64,000 nt of DNA from Demequina aestuarii (GTDB lineage Bacteria > Actinomycetota > Actinomycetes > Actinomycetales > Demequinaceae). The stretch lies in the NCBI RefSeq assembly GCF_000975095.1, contig NZ_BBRD01000001.1, positions 1,073,467-1,137,466 of the forward strand. Reading direction: 5' to 3'. This document shows, piece after piece, positions 26,002 to 34,719 of this stretch; within the stretch, counting starts at the first letter, position 1, and the number at the start of each line of letters is the position of its first letter. The notes under the pieces are model-generated. The model made no database searches. It had not been told where the DNA came from and saw only the letters and a list, made by a program, of their open reading frames with translations. The position numbers and the translations under genes are program-made.

Positions 26002-26774
26002 GCGCCACCGCCCGCGGGGTCGAAGCGCGAGATCTCCTCCAGCGACTCGACGGCGATTCGGACGAAGTCTTCGGCGACGCTCGCGCCCGCGCTGGCATCG
26101 GCGCGGGTGGGGTCACCGAGAACCCCGTCGAAACCGAAGTCGTCGCTCAGCCACCCGAACTGCACCGGAGCCCCCGCGAAGCCGATGTGCCGATAGTCGG
26201 CCAACCCCTCGGGGATGGCACGGGTGGCGCTGCCGTGCGCGACCAGGTCCGGCCGCAGGTGCATCATGAGCGAGGTCTCGCCCCAGCCGCCGTGGATGCC
26301 CAGGCCCGACTCCTCGGGGGCGCTCGGCACCGCCACCGACAGCGAGAAGGTGCGCAGGTCGTAGAGCCGACGCAGCTCTCGCAGTGCGACTCCGAGAGGG
26401 GCGACGTTGCCGCCGTGACCGTTGATGAGCACGAGCGTCCTGGCTGGCGTGCGCGCCAGCGACCGTCCGATGCCGCGCAGGGTGGCGAGAAGCTCGTCCG
26501 CGCCGATCCAGAACGTGCCAGGCGCCCAGTCGTGCTCGTCCGACTTGGTGTAGGCGAGCGGGGGCAGGCGCCACACGTCGAGCCCAGCCTGGGCGGCCTC
26601 GTCGACGGCTCGAGCGGACATCTCATCGGCCATGATCAGGTCGGTGGCCACCGGCAGGTGCGAGCCGTGGTGCTCGATCGAGCCCACCGGCAGCACCACG
26701 ATCGACGTGGCAGTGAGGGTGGCGTTCAGGGCCGGTCCGCTCAGCTCTGCGAGCTCACGGGAGGAGGCGCTCAC
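25998..26774 (-). CDS. Creatininase-family amidohydrolase
   Basis: A 258-residue metal hydrolase of the creatinine amidohydrolase family. The metal-binding pattern is complete: VGSIEHHGSHLPVATD (Glu34, His36, Asp45), NGHGGN (His120) and HGGWGETS (Glu166). Members open cyclic amides (creatinine), or act on formamides and mycofactocin precursors, so substrate is open. The GTG start at 26774 overlaps the FAD-oxidase stop (GTGA) and its own stop overlaps the next start. No mycofactocin genes are present, which argues against an MftE role. In this operon it probably hydrolyses an amide or lactam intermediate. Confidence 0.87.
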   Translation of the reverse strand: MSASSRELAELSGPALNATLTATSIVVLPVGSIEHHGSHLPVATDLIMADEMSARAVDEAAQAGLDVWRLPPLAYTKSDEHDWAPGTFWIGADELLATLRGIGRSLARTPARTLVLINGHGGNVAPLGVALRELRRLYDLRTFSLSVAVPSAPEESGLGIHGGWGETSLMMHLRPDLVAHGSATRAIPEGLADYRHIGFAGAPVQFGWLSDDFGFDGVLGDPTRADASAGASVAEDFVRIAVESLEEISRFDPAGGGA

Positions 26775-28108
26775 ATCTGCGTCCCGGTGTACTCCGACGC
26801 CCTCGCGCCCAATTTGCCGGGGTTGAGCAGCCCCTGCGGGTCCGTGACGGCCGCGAGCGCAGCAGCGCGTTCTGGCTCGAAGTCGACGGCCCACTGGTGC
26901 GGATTGTGGGTCTGGACGCCGAGCGCGGCCAGGCGATCGAAGCCGGCGAGGACGTCCGCAGCTGAGGTGTACCGCGCGGCCAGCATGCCGATGGGGCGGC
27001 CCCGCTGCGCCTCGATGTGGAGCATCGCGTCGGGGTACACGGACTCGACCCCCGCGAGGTCGTCCACGAGCGCGTCGCCGAGCACCTCGAGGTGGAAGTA
27101 CTCGCCCGGCGCGGACTTCTGCAGCCACTCGATCGGATGGTTGTACGAGTTCATGGACAGCTTGACGGTGTGCTGGGCGCCTTCGCGCACGTCGTCCACC
27201 CGTCCGCCCGCCTCGTTGACCAGGCGAGTCGCCTCGTCGATCGTCGCCTCATCCAGGATGGCTCTCAGCGACGCGCGTCCTGCCGGGATGCCGAGATCGC
27301 TCGGGAGGGTGCCGGCAATGCGTGCCCGGTCGCCGGACACCAGGCGCGGGGTGGGGTCAAGCGCGGCGAATGGGCGCATGAGCGACACCACCTGCTCGAA
27401 GGTGTCGAAGCTGGCGAGGAACGCCCGCCACGGCTGCAGGGGTTCCGTGGCGACGCGGACCTTCGTGAGGATGCCAGTGGTGCCGTACGCATGCAGGTAG
27501 GGGATGGCGTCCTCGCCTTCCATCCATTCGGGCTCGGAGTCGGGCACGGCGCGGATGACCTCGACGGCGGTGACGAAGCCCTGGTGGAGCAGCCCGTTGG
27601 CGATCGACCCGGTGCCGCCCGAGCCGCCCGAGACGAAACCGCCCACGGTCGTCTGCGCGGTCGACGGGTACATCCACAGCTGGCGGCCGGCGCGGTTCGC
27701 CGTCTGTTCCAGCATCCACATCACTGCGCCTGACTCGGCCTCGATGTAGTCGTCGCCGACCTCGAGGACACGGCGCGCTCGGCTGGTGTCGAGCACCAGG
27801 CCGCCGGCCATCGGAATGCCTTGGCCGTAGTTGCCCGTGCCTTTGCCGCGGGGGGTGATGGGGACCTCGTGTCTCACGGCCGCACCGACGGCCACCGCGA
27901 TATCCGCGGCGGACGTGGGAGTGACGACGATCTGCGCCTGGCCGAGCGGAAGGAGCTCGGTGATGACGGGGGACAGATGAGAGCCGTCGATGGAGGCTCG
28001 TGCGAGGGCGGCGGCGTCGGTCGTCACGACATCCGCGCCGAGTGCTGCAACGAGGTCGGCGACGAGAGCGTCGATACGGTCGGCGTCGACTGAGGCGAGG
28101 TCGGTCAT
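26771..28108 (-). CDS. FAD-linked oxidase (VAO/PCMH type)
   Basis: A 445-residue flavoenzyme of the GlcD/vanillyl-alcohol-oxidase type. The N-terminal PCMH FAD-binding domain (about 55-235) includes PITPRGKGTGNYGQ, the pyrophosphate-binding loop, and TVGGFVSGGSGGTGSI. The C-terminal half is the substrate cap, ending in PQGLLNPGKLG, a typical terminal motif. It would oxidise an alcohol, 2-hydroxyacid or amine. The ATG follows AAGGAG. It begins 45 bp after the SDR gene and overlaps the creatininase gene, so it is an internal member of the accessory operon. Substrate unknown. Confidence 0.88.
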   Translation of the reverse strand: MTDLASVDADRIDALVADLVAALGADVVTTDAAALARASIDGSHLSPVITELLPLGQAQIVVTPTSAADIAVAVGAAVRHEVPITPRGKGTGNYGQGIPMAGGLVLDTSRARRVLEVGDDYIEAESGAVMWMLEQTANRAGRQLWMYPSTAQTTVGGFVSGGSGGTGSIANGLLHQGFVTAVEVIRAVPDSEPEWMEGEDAIPYLHAYGTTGILTKVRVATEPLQPWRAFLASFDTFEQVVSLMRPFAALDPTPRLVSGDRARIAGTLPSDLGIPAGRASLRAILDEATIDEATRLVNEAGGRVDDVREGAQHTVKLSMNSYNHPIEWLQKSAPGEYFHLEVLGDALVDDLAGVESVYPDAMLHIEAQRGRPIGMLAARYTSAADVLAGFDRLAALGVQTHNPHQWAVDFEPERAAALAAVTDPQGLLNPGKLGARASEYTGTQM

Positions 28109-28153
28109 GGGGAAGATGCTCCTTGTAGCGCGGGGACGGTGAACGGTGGGGCG

Positions 28154-28906
28154 TCAGTGCATGACCATGCCGCCGGTGAGATTGAGCGCCTGGCCGGTGA
28201 TGTAGCTCGCGGCATCGCTGGCCAGGTACGCGGCGAGCTCTGCGACATCCGCGGGAGCACCGAGGCGACCCAGCGGTGAGCGGGACGACCATTCGGCGAC
28301 CTGGTCGGCGGTGCGCGTGGCTGCGCCCATCTCGGTCAGCACGTAGCCGGGACAGATGGCGTTGACGCGGATGCCGTGCGGACCCCATTCGAGAGCGGCG
28401 GCGCGGGTCAGCGCCACGACGGCGGCCTTGGAGGCGGCATAGTGGGCCTCCATGGCGCCGCCCGACTTCGCGGCCATGGATGCGAGGTTGATGATCACGC
28501 CGCCATCGCCGGCGATCATCTGGCGCGCCGCGCTCTGCATGGTGAGGAGCGTGGCCCTGGCGTTGATGTCCACCATCGCATCCCAGGCCGCGACGTCGAT
28601 GTCCAGCAGCGGCGAGAGCGCGAAGATGCCGGCGGAGTTCACCAGCACGTCGAGCCCGCCCAGACCATCGATCGCCTCTGCCATCGCCCGCGACGTGTCT
28701 GCCGGATCGGTCAGGTCCACTGCGACGGCGATTCCCCCGCAGGCGAGGGCCGTCTGATCGGCCGGGAGCCGGTCCATGATTGCGACGTGAGCGCCTTCGC
28801 GCGCGAGGTGAGTGGCGATGGCGGCGCCGATCCCACGCGCCCCTCCGGTGACGATGGCACGACGCGCCGTGTGGCGGTTCGAGGTCGGCACCGGAGGGGC
28901 GGTCAT
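28154..28906 (-). CDS. Short-chain dehydrogenase/reductase
   Basis: A 250-residue classical SDR: TGGARGIG cofactor motif (21-28), NSAG, and the YAASK catalytic Tyr/Lys, with the C-terminal ITGQALNLTGG typical of FabG-like enzymes. It oxidises or reduces an alcohol/ketone with NAD(P). It sits between the transporter genes and the FAD oxidase in the accessory operon, with a GGAG ribosome-binding site, so it probably acts on the imported compound or an alcohol made from it. Confidence 0.9.
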   Translation of the reverse strand: MTAPPVPTSNRHTARRAIVTGGARGIGAAIATHLAREGAHVAIMDRLPADQTALACGGIAVAVDLTDPADTSRAMAEAIDGLGGLDVLVNSAGIFALSPLLDIDVAAWDAMVDINARATLLTMQSAARQMIAGDGGVIINLASMAAKSGGAMEAHYAASKAAVVALTRAAALEWGPHGIRVNAICPGYVLTEMGAATRTADQVAEWSSRSPLGRLGAPADVAELAAYLASDAASYITGQALNLTGGMVMH

Positions 28907-28937
28907 GGTTGCTCCGTAGGGGTGGAAGGGAAGGGGA

Positions 28938-30143
28938 TCAGGAACCGAGCGAGATGGACTCGTCGATGAACTCGTTCGTGTACAGGTCCTCGGGAGTCAG
29001 ACCCTCGGCGACCTCGATGCCCTGCTCCGCGTAGATGGGCTCGACGATGTCGAAGAGTTCCGCCACTCGCTCAGCGTCGAACGTGCCGAGCACACCGTCC
29101 GGCCCGTCGGAGGCGATGCCGTCGGCGAGCATGGTGTCGAACGAGTAGTCAGCGACGTCAGCGGAGTAGACCCAGCCGGTGTCGAACGCCTCGACCAGTT
29201 CGAGCACGAGCGACTTCACGGACTCCTTGAGGGTGCCGTCGTAGTAGTCGACCTCGGCCTGCTGCATGATCGGCACGAGCTGCTCGAGGCAGTCGGCATA
29301 CTCGGTGACGTCATCGGGACGCACGGACATGGACGCTGCGTACTTGGGATAGCCCGCGTCGTTGATCAGCTGGTAGCCGATCGGCTTGCCCCAGTCCGCG
29401 ACCTCGTTCTCGTAGATGAAGGGCTCTGCGGACGCGAAGCCCTGCTGAGCGATCGCACCGTTCTCCGAGACGAAGACCGCCGGAGTGCCGTCGTAGGTGG
29501 TGTCGATCTGTGCCTCGTCGAGCACGCCCGTGCCCACGAAGTAGTCGATGTACACGCCGCCGGGGAACACGCGGACGGTGGTGCCCTCATCCCCCAGGTC
29601 GGCGATGCCGTCGACGTCGGGATAGGTCTCGGGATCCCACATGATCATCTGCGGGTCCTTCTCGAGCGGCTGGAAGACCGACACGGTGGGCAGGTCCACC
29701 GAGTGCGCGATCGCCTCGTCGGTGCCCACGTACGCCATGAAGATGGACTCGTCGGAGTACAGCTGGGCGTTCGGCTGCGCGAAGCCGACCGCCGGGCCGC
29801 CGGAGAGCACGGTGACGTCGACGCCGGTGTCCTGGCCCGAGGCCATCAGGGGGCCGGTCACGGACTTGTTGTTGGAGTCGACCTCGTACTCGTCGCCCAA
29901 CAGCGCGTACAGGTGGCCGTGCTCCATCTCGGGGTTCCAGTCGGTCTGGATCCTGATGTCGGCGGGGCAGATCGCCGCCAGGTCGACTGAGCCGTCCGCG
30001 CTCGCTGACGAGGTGCCGGAGGGGGCGGGGGAGCCGGTAGTGTCGTCCGGCTCTTCCTCGGCGCCCGGGCTGCACGCGGCGAGGGTGAGGGCGGTCACGG
30101 CGACGCCTGCGAGGACGATGCCGCTTCTAGGGTGGACTCGCAT
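28938..30143 (-). CDS. ABC-type substrate-binding lipoprotein (NMT1/THI5/TauA-like)
   Basis: A 401-residue extracytoplasmic solute receptor. It starts with a lipoprotein signal ending in LTLAAC with Cys24 as the lipid-attachment site, then a Ser/Thr/Asp-rich linker and a type II periplasmic-binding fold (RIQTDWNPEMEHGHLYALLG, then GGPAVGFAQPNAQ). This subfamily brings in thiamine precursors, taurine, nitrate and similar small nitrogen or sulfur compounds. It is the third ABC component after the ATPase and permease of the same operon, with an AAGGAG ribosome-binding site. Ligand unknown. Confidence 0.9.
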   Translation of the reverse strand: MRVHPRSGIVLAGVAVTALTLAACSPGAEEEPDDTTGSPAPSGTSSASADGSVDLAAICPADIRIQTDWNPEMEHGHLYALLGDEYEVDSNNKSVTGPLMASGQDTGVDVTVLSGGPAVGFAQPNAQLYSDESIFMAYVGTDEAIAHSVDLPTVSVFQPLEKDPQMIMWDPETYPDVDGIADLGDEGTTVRVFPGGVYIDYFVGTGVLDEAQIDTTYDGTPAVFVSENGAIAQQGFASAEPFIYENEVADWGKPIGYQLINDAGYPKYAASMSVRPDDVTEYADCLEQLVPIMQQAEVDYYDGTLKESVKSLVLELVEAFDTGWVYSADVADYSFDTMLADGIASDGPDGVLGTFDAERVAELFDIVEPIYAEQGIEVAEGLTPEDLYTNEFIDESISLGS

Positions 30144-30194
30144 GCTGAGCTCCTTCTGGGTGGGGTGGGGACAGGTGGTAGCGACGGCGGCGGG

Positions 30195-31010
30195 TCAGCC
30201 GAAGTCGTACCACTTTCCGACGGCTCTCTTGCCGAGCCAGCCGAAGATGAGGAAGATCGCCACGCCCAGGAGAGAGGCGACCAGAACGGAGGCGAAGAGT
30301 TCCTCCGACAACAGGCGTGCGCTGTACTTGTTGATGAGCGAGCCGAGGCCAGGAGTGCCGCGCTGGAAGAAGAACTCCCCGACGATGGCACCGACGACAG
30401 CCAGTCCCGCCGAGATGCGCATCCCAGCGAAGATGGCGGGCATGGCCGCCGGCATCGACAGCTTGGCGAGGACGGTCGACCGGGAGGGCCCTTGCAGCAT
30501 GAAGAGCTCGCGCATCGACTTGTCGACCGACTGCAGCCCGAACAGGGTGTTGGACACCATCGGAAACAGCGCGATGATCACGCAGACGACGACGCGGGCC
30601 GTGAAGTCGTACCCGAACCAGAACCCGATCAGCGGAGTGATCGCGAGGATGGGGATCGCCTGCAGCATCACTGCGTAAGGGAACAGTGCGCGCTCGGCCC
30701 ACCTGGCCTGGTTCATGATGATCGCCCACGTCACACCGATCACGATGGCGATCGCGAGCCCCGTGAGCGACACCACCGTGGTGCGCCACAGCGCCGTCCA
30801 GATCTCAGGGGCCGACGTGGGATCCCACAGCTTCTCCAGCACCTGGTGCGGCTGTGGCAGCAGGAAGCTGCGCTGCCCGAGGGCCGCGTTGCCCAGGTAG
30901 GCGGCGGTGACGAGCAGCGCGGCGAGAGCGAGTGGCGGCCCCCACTGTCCCACCCCCGACGCGTCGCGCCGGCGCTGGGCCGGTGCGGGAACGGTATCTG
31001 CCGTGGTCAT
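30195..31010 (-). CDS. ABC transporter permease
   Basis: A 271-residue inner-membrane subunit of the taurine/nitrate/thiamine-precursor importer class with about six helices (N-terminal helix about 29-46, then about 78-245). The EAA-like loop MRELFMLQGPSRSTVLAKLSMPAAMPAIFAGMRI is in place for contact with the ATPase. Start and the preceding ATPase stop overlap by one base (TGATG). It should form the translocation pathway for the lipoprotein encoded downstream. Confidence 0.92.
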   Translation of the reverse strand: MTTADTVPAPAQRRRDASGVGQWGPPLALAALLVTAAYLGNAALGQRSFLLPQPHQVLEKLWDPTSAPEIWTALWRTTVVSLTGLAIAIVIGVTWAIIMNQARWAERALFPYAVMLQAIPILAITPLIGFWFGYDFTARVVVCVIIALFPMVSNTLFGLQSVDKSMRELFMLQGPSRSTVLAKLSMPAAMPAIFAGMRISAGLAVVGAIVGEFFFQRGTPGLGSLINKYSARLLSEELFASVLVASLLGVAIFLIFGWLGKRAVGKWYDFG

Positions 31011-31765
31011 CAGTGGGCCTCCCTGAGTGCGTGAGAGATGGTGCCGACGAGCTCCGCGAACTCAGCGCTGAACCTGACCTCCGGGTCTCGCGGCACGTCG
31101 AAGGGCACGTCGTATTCGGCGACGAGGGTGCCGGGGCGGCCGGACATCACCACCACGCGAGTCGAGAGGTAGACGGCTTCAGCGACGGAGTGGGTGATGA
31201 ACAGCCCCGCGAACTGCTTCTCGTGGAACAGCCGGATCAGCTCGTCGTTGAGCCGTTGGCGCGTGATCTCGTCGAGGGCGCCGAACGGTTCGTCGAAGAG
31301 GAACACCTCGGGGTTGAGGGTGAGAGAGCGTGCCAGCGACGCGCGCATGCGCATGCCGCCCGAGAGCTGCCGCGGGAGGTGCTCCTCGAAGCCCTTCAGC
31401 CCCACCAGGTCGATCGCCTCCTGAGCCGATGCGGTGCGCCGCGTGCGACCCTCGCCGTGCAGCTCAGCAAGGAGTTCCACGTTGCGACGCGTCGTACGCC
31501 AGGGCAGCAGGGTCGGGTCCTGGAACACGTAGCCGATCCGGTCCGTCGCGAGCCCGACGTCGCCCTCGGTGGCGTTCTCGAGCCCCGAGGCGATGCGCAG
31601 CAACGTCGACTTGCCGCAGCCGGAGGGGCCCACGACCGAGACGAACTCTCCGCGCCGTACGGTCAGATCGACGGAGTGAAGGGCGACGGTGCCGTCCGGG
31701 AACGCCATTGCGACGTCACGGAAGGACAGGAGCGACGCGCGCTCCGTCGTGGGGGCAGTGCTCAT
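31010..31765 (-). CDS. ABC transporter ATP-binding protein
   Basis: A 251-residue ATPase with Walker A GPSGCGKST (43-51), Q-loop (VFQDPTLLPW), signature LSGGMRMRASLARSL, Walker B VFLFDEPFGALD and the H-loop THSVAEAV. The type matches SsuB/TauB/ThiZ ATPases. Its ATG overlaps the amidohydrolase stop (ATGA) and its stop overlaps the permease start, so all are translated together. Confidence 0.95.
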   Translation of the reverse strand: MSTAPTTERASLLSFRDVAMAFPDGTVALHSVDLTVRRGEFVSVVGPSGCGKSTLLRIASGLENATEGDVGLATDRIGYVFQDPTLLPWRTTRRNVELLAELHGEGRTRRTASAQEAIDLVGLKGFEEHLPRQLSGGMRMRASLARSLTLNPEVFLFDEPFGALDEITRQRLNDELIRLFHEKQFAGLFITHSVAEAVYLSTRVVVMSGRPGTLVAEYDVPFDVPRDPEVRFSAEFAELVGTISHALREAH

Positions 31766-33006
31766 CGGGCAGTCTCCGGGGAAGGGGTGAGCGATGGGTA
31801 GGTGACACTGGTGGTCGAGCGTGAGACCACTGAGCCGTGATGGATCACGACCCGGTCGGCCGGGGCCTCGGCGACGGCCTCGATCAAGCTGTGCGCCTTG
31901 ACCGCGAGCAGGTCCGCCGCGGCCCCGGGGGTCGGCCCGGCGGGCGGCAGGGCCATCACCTCGCGCGCACCGTGAGAGACGGCGGTGAACGCCTCCTCGA
32001 CGTCCAGATGCGCGGCGACGACCAGCAGCATTGCCGTCTCGAGGGCATCGGAGCGGCCCAGCGGGTTGAACGGGTCGCGCACGTTGTCAGCGCCGGCCGC
32101 GAAGCGCGCGCCCGCATCGAGGAGCTGGCGGGCGGCCGTCAGTCCCCGAGGCGTGGCGACCTCGTGGTTCCAGCCCTGCAGGTAGAGATTGGTGATCGGG
32201 TTGGCGATGATGCCGATGCGGGAGCGCACCACCGCGGCGATGAGTTCGTCGCGGTGAGCCGGCTCGAGGGTGCCGAGTCGGACGCAGTGGCCGGCCGAGA
32301 CGTTGCGCGTCCAGCCGTGCGTGCGCTCCGCGAGGGCTCCCAAGGTGACGGCCTCATCGAGCGACTCGTCGGTGTGCATGTCCAGCACGCAGTCGCGCCT
32401 GGCCGCGATCTCCACGAACCGGTCGAGCTCGGTGAGCGGCTCCGGGGCGAGGTGAGCGGCGCCGCCGACGCCGTCGGCGCCCGCGTCGAGCGCTGTCTCG
32501 ATGACGGCCGTCGGGACGTCGTCGGAGGCCAGGGCGATGATTTCAATGTCCATGACGTCGCGGAGCATGTCGCGGACCTCCACCAGGGCATGGATGCCTC
32601 GCAACGGCTGCGGTCCCCGCAGCACGTCCACGTGGGTGCGGATAGCGGTGGTGCCGTGGCGGAGGTTGCGGAGCGCCTGGTCGTGCGCGCGGGCGACGAT
32701 GTCGTCAGTGCTCATGTGGTCCGCGTACGCCCGCCAGCTGGCGATGGCCGCGCGCAGATCGCCCATCGGCGGGGTGATCGCGTCCCAGGACCGGGCCTTG
32801 TCCAGGTGAGCATGCGGGTCGGCTGTAGCCGCCAGCAGAAGGTGACCGTCGAGGTCGAGCACGCTGCTGGAGTCGGTCGGCACCGGGGCGGTCCCGGCCG
32901 TCGCGACATCCACCACCAGGCCGTCGGCGATCGACACGTCCACGGCGCTGCCGTCGGCCAGTCGAGCGCCGCGGATCAGCGTGGGACGCTCCCCGGATGG
33001 TGGCAT
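31762..33006 (-). CDS. CodA-type amidohydrolase (cytosine deaminase family)
   Basis: A 414-residue metal-dependent amidohydrolase, first gene of the accessory operon. The metal and catalytic site is complete: ADPHAHLDK (His65, His67), HTDE (His211, Glu214), AGHC (His240), and ADNVRDPFNPLG (Asp307). This is the pattern of E. coli CodA and of related ring-hydrolysing enzymes for creatinine or triazine-type rings, so the substrate is a cyclic amidine or amide, not necessarily cytosine. The start at 33006 is preferred because AAGGAG sits 6 nt upstream and the family begins there. A palindromic operator lies immediately upstream. Confidence 0.88.
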   Translation of the reverse strand: MPPSGERPTLIRGARLADGSAVDVSIADGLVVDVATAGTAPVPTDSSSVLDLDGHLLLAATADPHAHLDKARSWDAITPPMGDLRAAIASWRAYADHMSTDDIVARAHDQALRNLRHGTTAIRTHVDVLRGPQPLRGIHALVEVRDMLRDVMDIEIIALASDDVPTAVIETALDAGADGVGGAAHLAPEPLTELDRFVEIAARRDCVLDMHTDESLDEAVTLGALAERTHGWTRNVSAGHCVRLGTLEPAHRDELIAAVVRSRIGIIANPITNLYLQGWNHEVATPRGLTAARQLLDAGARFAAGADNVRDPFNPLGRSDALETAMLLVVAAHLDVEEAFTAVSHGAREVMALPPAGPTPGAAADLLAVKAHSLIEAVAEAPADRVVIHHGSVVSRSTTSVTYPSLTPSPETAR

Positions 33007-33032
33007 CGAGCACTCCTTGAGAATGGGCATAA

Positions 33033-33056
33033 TGTTGATCACATCAACAATGTTGA
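33033..33056. promoter_or_regulatory. Overlapping palindromic operator of accessory operon
   Basis: Two perfect palindromes share a half-site: TGTTGAT-CAC-ATCAACA (33033-33049) and TCAACA-A-TGTTGA (33044-33056). Three alternating half-sites in the divergent region between the CodA-type gene and the XRE-cupin gene suggest a repressor site controlling both transcripts. The adjacent XRE-cupin protein is the natural candidate binder. Confidence 0.7.
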
Positions 33057-33163
33057 GAGTAGGGATCGTTCGTTTCGGTCGCGTGACGCGGTGGTTTCCC
33101 TGCGTTAATTCGTGGTCACGAGTGGGGTGCGGCGCAGGCGGCGACCCGGGCAAGGAGGACGCG

Positions 33164-33772
33164 GTGGCATCACCCGAAGGCACGCCCGAGCAGCGAGAGC
33201 AGGCGCGGGAGCTCGGTCAGCGCTTGCGCGCGCTGCGGCGAATGCGGGGCATGACCCTCGTCCAGCTCGCCGAGAAGGCGGAGCTGTCCCACTCGTTCCT
33301 GTCGCAGATCGAGCGCGGTCGGGCGATGCCCAGCATCGGTTCACTGGGACGCATCGCGCACGCAGTCGGGACCTCTCAGATCGAGTTGCTCACGCCGCCG
33401 AGCGCCCCCACTCGCTCGAACGTGGTGCCCACCGCTGCCGCGCCGCGTGGCACCTATGGCGACGAGGCGGCTCGTCTGCTGGTGACCCACGCCGGGGCTC
33501 GGTTCCGCCCACTGTCGCTCACGGGATTCAGCCAAGAGTTTGGAGAGCCGTACTCTCACGCGGAGCACGAGTTTCTGCACGTGATCTCGGGACGAGTCGA
33601 GGTCGAGATCGACGGTGAGGTCAGCGTCCTCGACGAGGGCGACTCGGTCTACTACGGCTCCGACGTGCCGCACCGCTGGCGGGCCGCCGATGATCAAGGA
33701 TTCCACGCCATCGTGGTCAAGGAGCAGCCCGCTGCGTCCCGCACCGCACCGTCCGCTCAGGAGGCCCCGTGA
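33164..33772 (+). CDS. XRE-family regulator with C-terminal cupin domain
   Basis: A 202-residue regulator. Residues 18-73 form an XRE-type helix-turn-helix (MTLVQLAEKAELSHSFLSQIERGRAMPS). Residues 110-190 form a cupin_2 ligand-binding domain (EHEFLHVISGRVEVEIDGEVSVLDEGDSVYYGSDVPHRWRA). The GTG at 33164 follows AAGGAGG at 5 nt. It is divergent from the operon, with the palindromic operator between them, and it overlaps the reductase gene by 4 bp. It probably controls the accessory operon in response to the substrate (inference); related XRE-cupin proteins such as PuuR act in this way. Confidence 0.9.
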   Translation: MASPEGTPEQREQARELGQRLRALRRMRGMTLVQLAEKAELSHSFLSQIERGRAMPSIGSLGRIAHAVGTSQIELLTPPSAPTRSNVVPTAAAPRGTYGDEAARLLVTHAGARFRPLSLTGFSQEFGEPYSHAEHEFLHVISGRVEVEIDGEVSVLDEGDSVYYGSDVPHRWRAADDQGFHAIVVKEQPAASRTAPSAQEAP

Positions 33773-34719
33773 CCCCGCCCACCTCAGCCATCGACGTCAC
33801 CGTCGCCTCCCGCGCGGTGACGGGAGACGTGGTCGTGCTCGACCTCGCCGGCGCCGACGGGGCCCCGTTGCCCACGTGGACGGCCGGTTCCCACATCGAC
33901 GTGCTCATGCCCGAAGGCGTGGTCCGCCAGTACTCGCTGTGCGGCGACCCGGACGACGACAGGTGGCGCATCGCCGTGCTGCGTGAGGCTGACGGCCGCG
34001 GCGGGTCGCGATGGCTCGCGGACCACGCACTCGTCGGCACCGCCCTGCAGGTGGTGGGGCCACGCAACCACTTCGCGTTCGAGACGGACGGGGGCCCGGT
34101 GCTGCTGCTGGCGGCGGGAATCGGAGTGACGCCGCTGTGGTCGATGGCGGCCGAGGCGGCCCGCGACGGCATCGACTATCGGCTCCGCTACTCCGGATCC
34201 AGCCGCGCCTCCATGGCGCTGGTCCGCGAGTTGACGGCGGCGCACGGTGATCGCTGCTCCCTGCATGTCTCGGACGAGGGGACCCGACTGGACCTGGACG
34301 CCGCGTTCGCGGAGGCGACCACGGGCACCGTCGCCTACGCGTGCGGACCTCGCCGGTACCTGGAGGCCGTAGAGGCCGCAGCGGGGGCTCATGACGTGCC
34401 GCTGCGTGTCGAGCACTTCACGCCGGTGGAAGTCGACGAGCCGGTGCTCCACGACACATTCGAGGTCGAGCTCGCGATGACGGGGATCACCGTGGAGGTG
34501 CCGCCCGATCAGTCCATCCTCGCAGCGGTCGAGGAGCACGGCGTCCTCGTGCTGTCGAGCTGCACCGAGGGCACGTGCGGGACGTGTGAGACACCCGTGC
34601 TCGCGGGAGAGGTCGACCACCGCGACTCGATCCTCACGCCCGCCGAGCGTGAGCGCAACGACGTGATGTACGTCTGTGTGTCGCGTGCGGCGTGCCCGCG
34701 ACTCACCCTCGACCTGTGA
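33769..34719 (+). CDS. VanB-type class IA oxygenase reductase (FMN, [2Fe-2S])
   Basis: A 316-residue electron-transfer protein with the fused order flavin domain, NAD domain and C-terminal plant-type ferredoxin, as in vanillate O-demethylase reductase VanB and phthalate reductase. Motifs: RQYSLCGDPDD (FMN site), LLAAGIGVTPL (NAD site), YACGPRRYLEAV, and SSCTEGTCGTCETPVL plus a later Cys for the iron-sulfur cluster. Such reductases feed Rieske oxygenases, but no Rieske oxygenase gene lies in this window. GTG start overlaps the regulator stop. It may reduce a partner encoded elsewhere. Confidence 0.9.
   Translation: MTPPTSAIDVTVASRAVTGDVVVLDLAGADGAPLPTWTAGSHIDVLMPEGVVRQYSLCGDPDDDRWRIAVLREADGRGGSRWLADHALVGTALQVVGPRNHFAFETDGGPVLLLAAGIGVTPLWSMAAEAARDGIDYRLRYSGSSRASMALVRELTAAHGDRCSLHVSDEGTRLDLDAAFAEATTGTVAYACGPRRYLEAVEAAAGAHDVPLRVEHFTPVEVDEPVLHDTFEVELAMTGITVEVPPDQSILAAVEEHGVLVLSSCTEGTCGTCETPVLAGEVDHRDSILTPAERERNDVMYVCVSRAACPRLTLDL

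Noticed and set aside
25998-26774. Mycofactocin peptidase (MftE) role for the creatininase-family protein
   Set aside because: No mftA, mftB, mftC or other mycofactocin gene is present nearby, and the operon context is catabolic.
25998-27128. 376-codon version of the creatininase gene
   Set aside because: The first 118 codons lie inside the FAD-oxidase gene. GTG at 26774, overlapping the upstream stop as GTGA, gives the normal family length.
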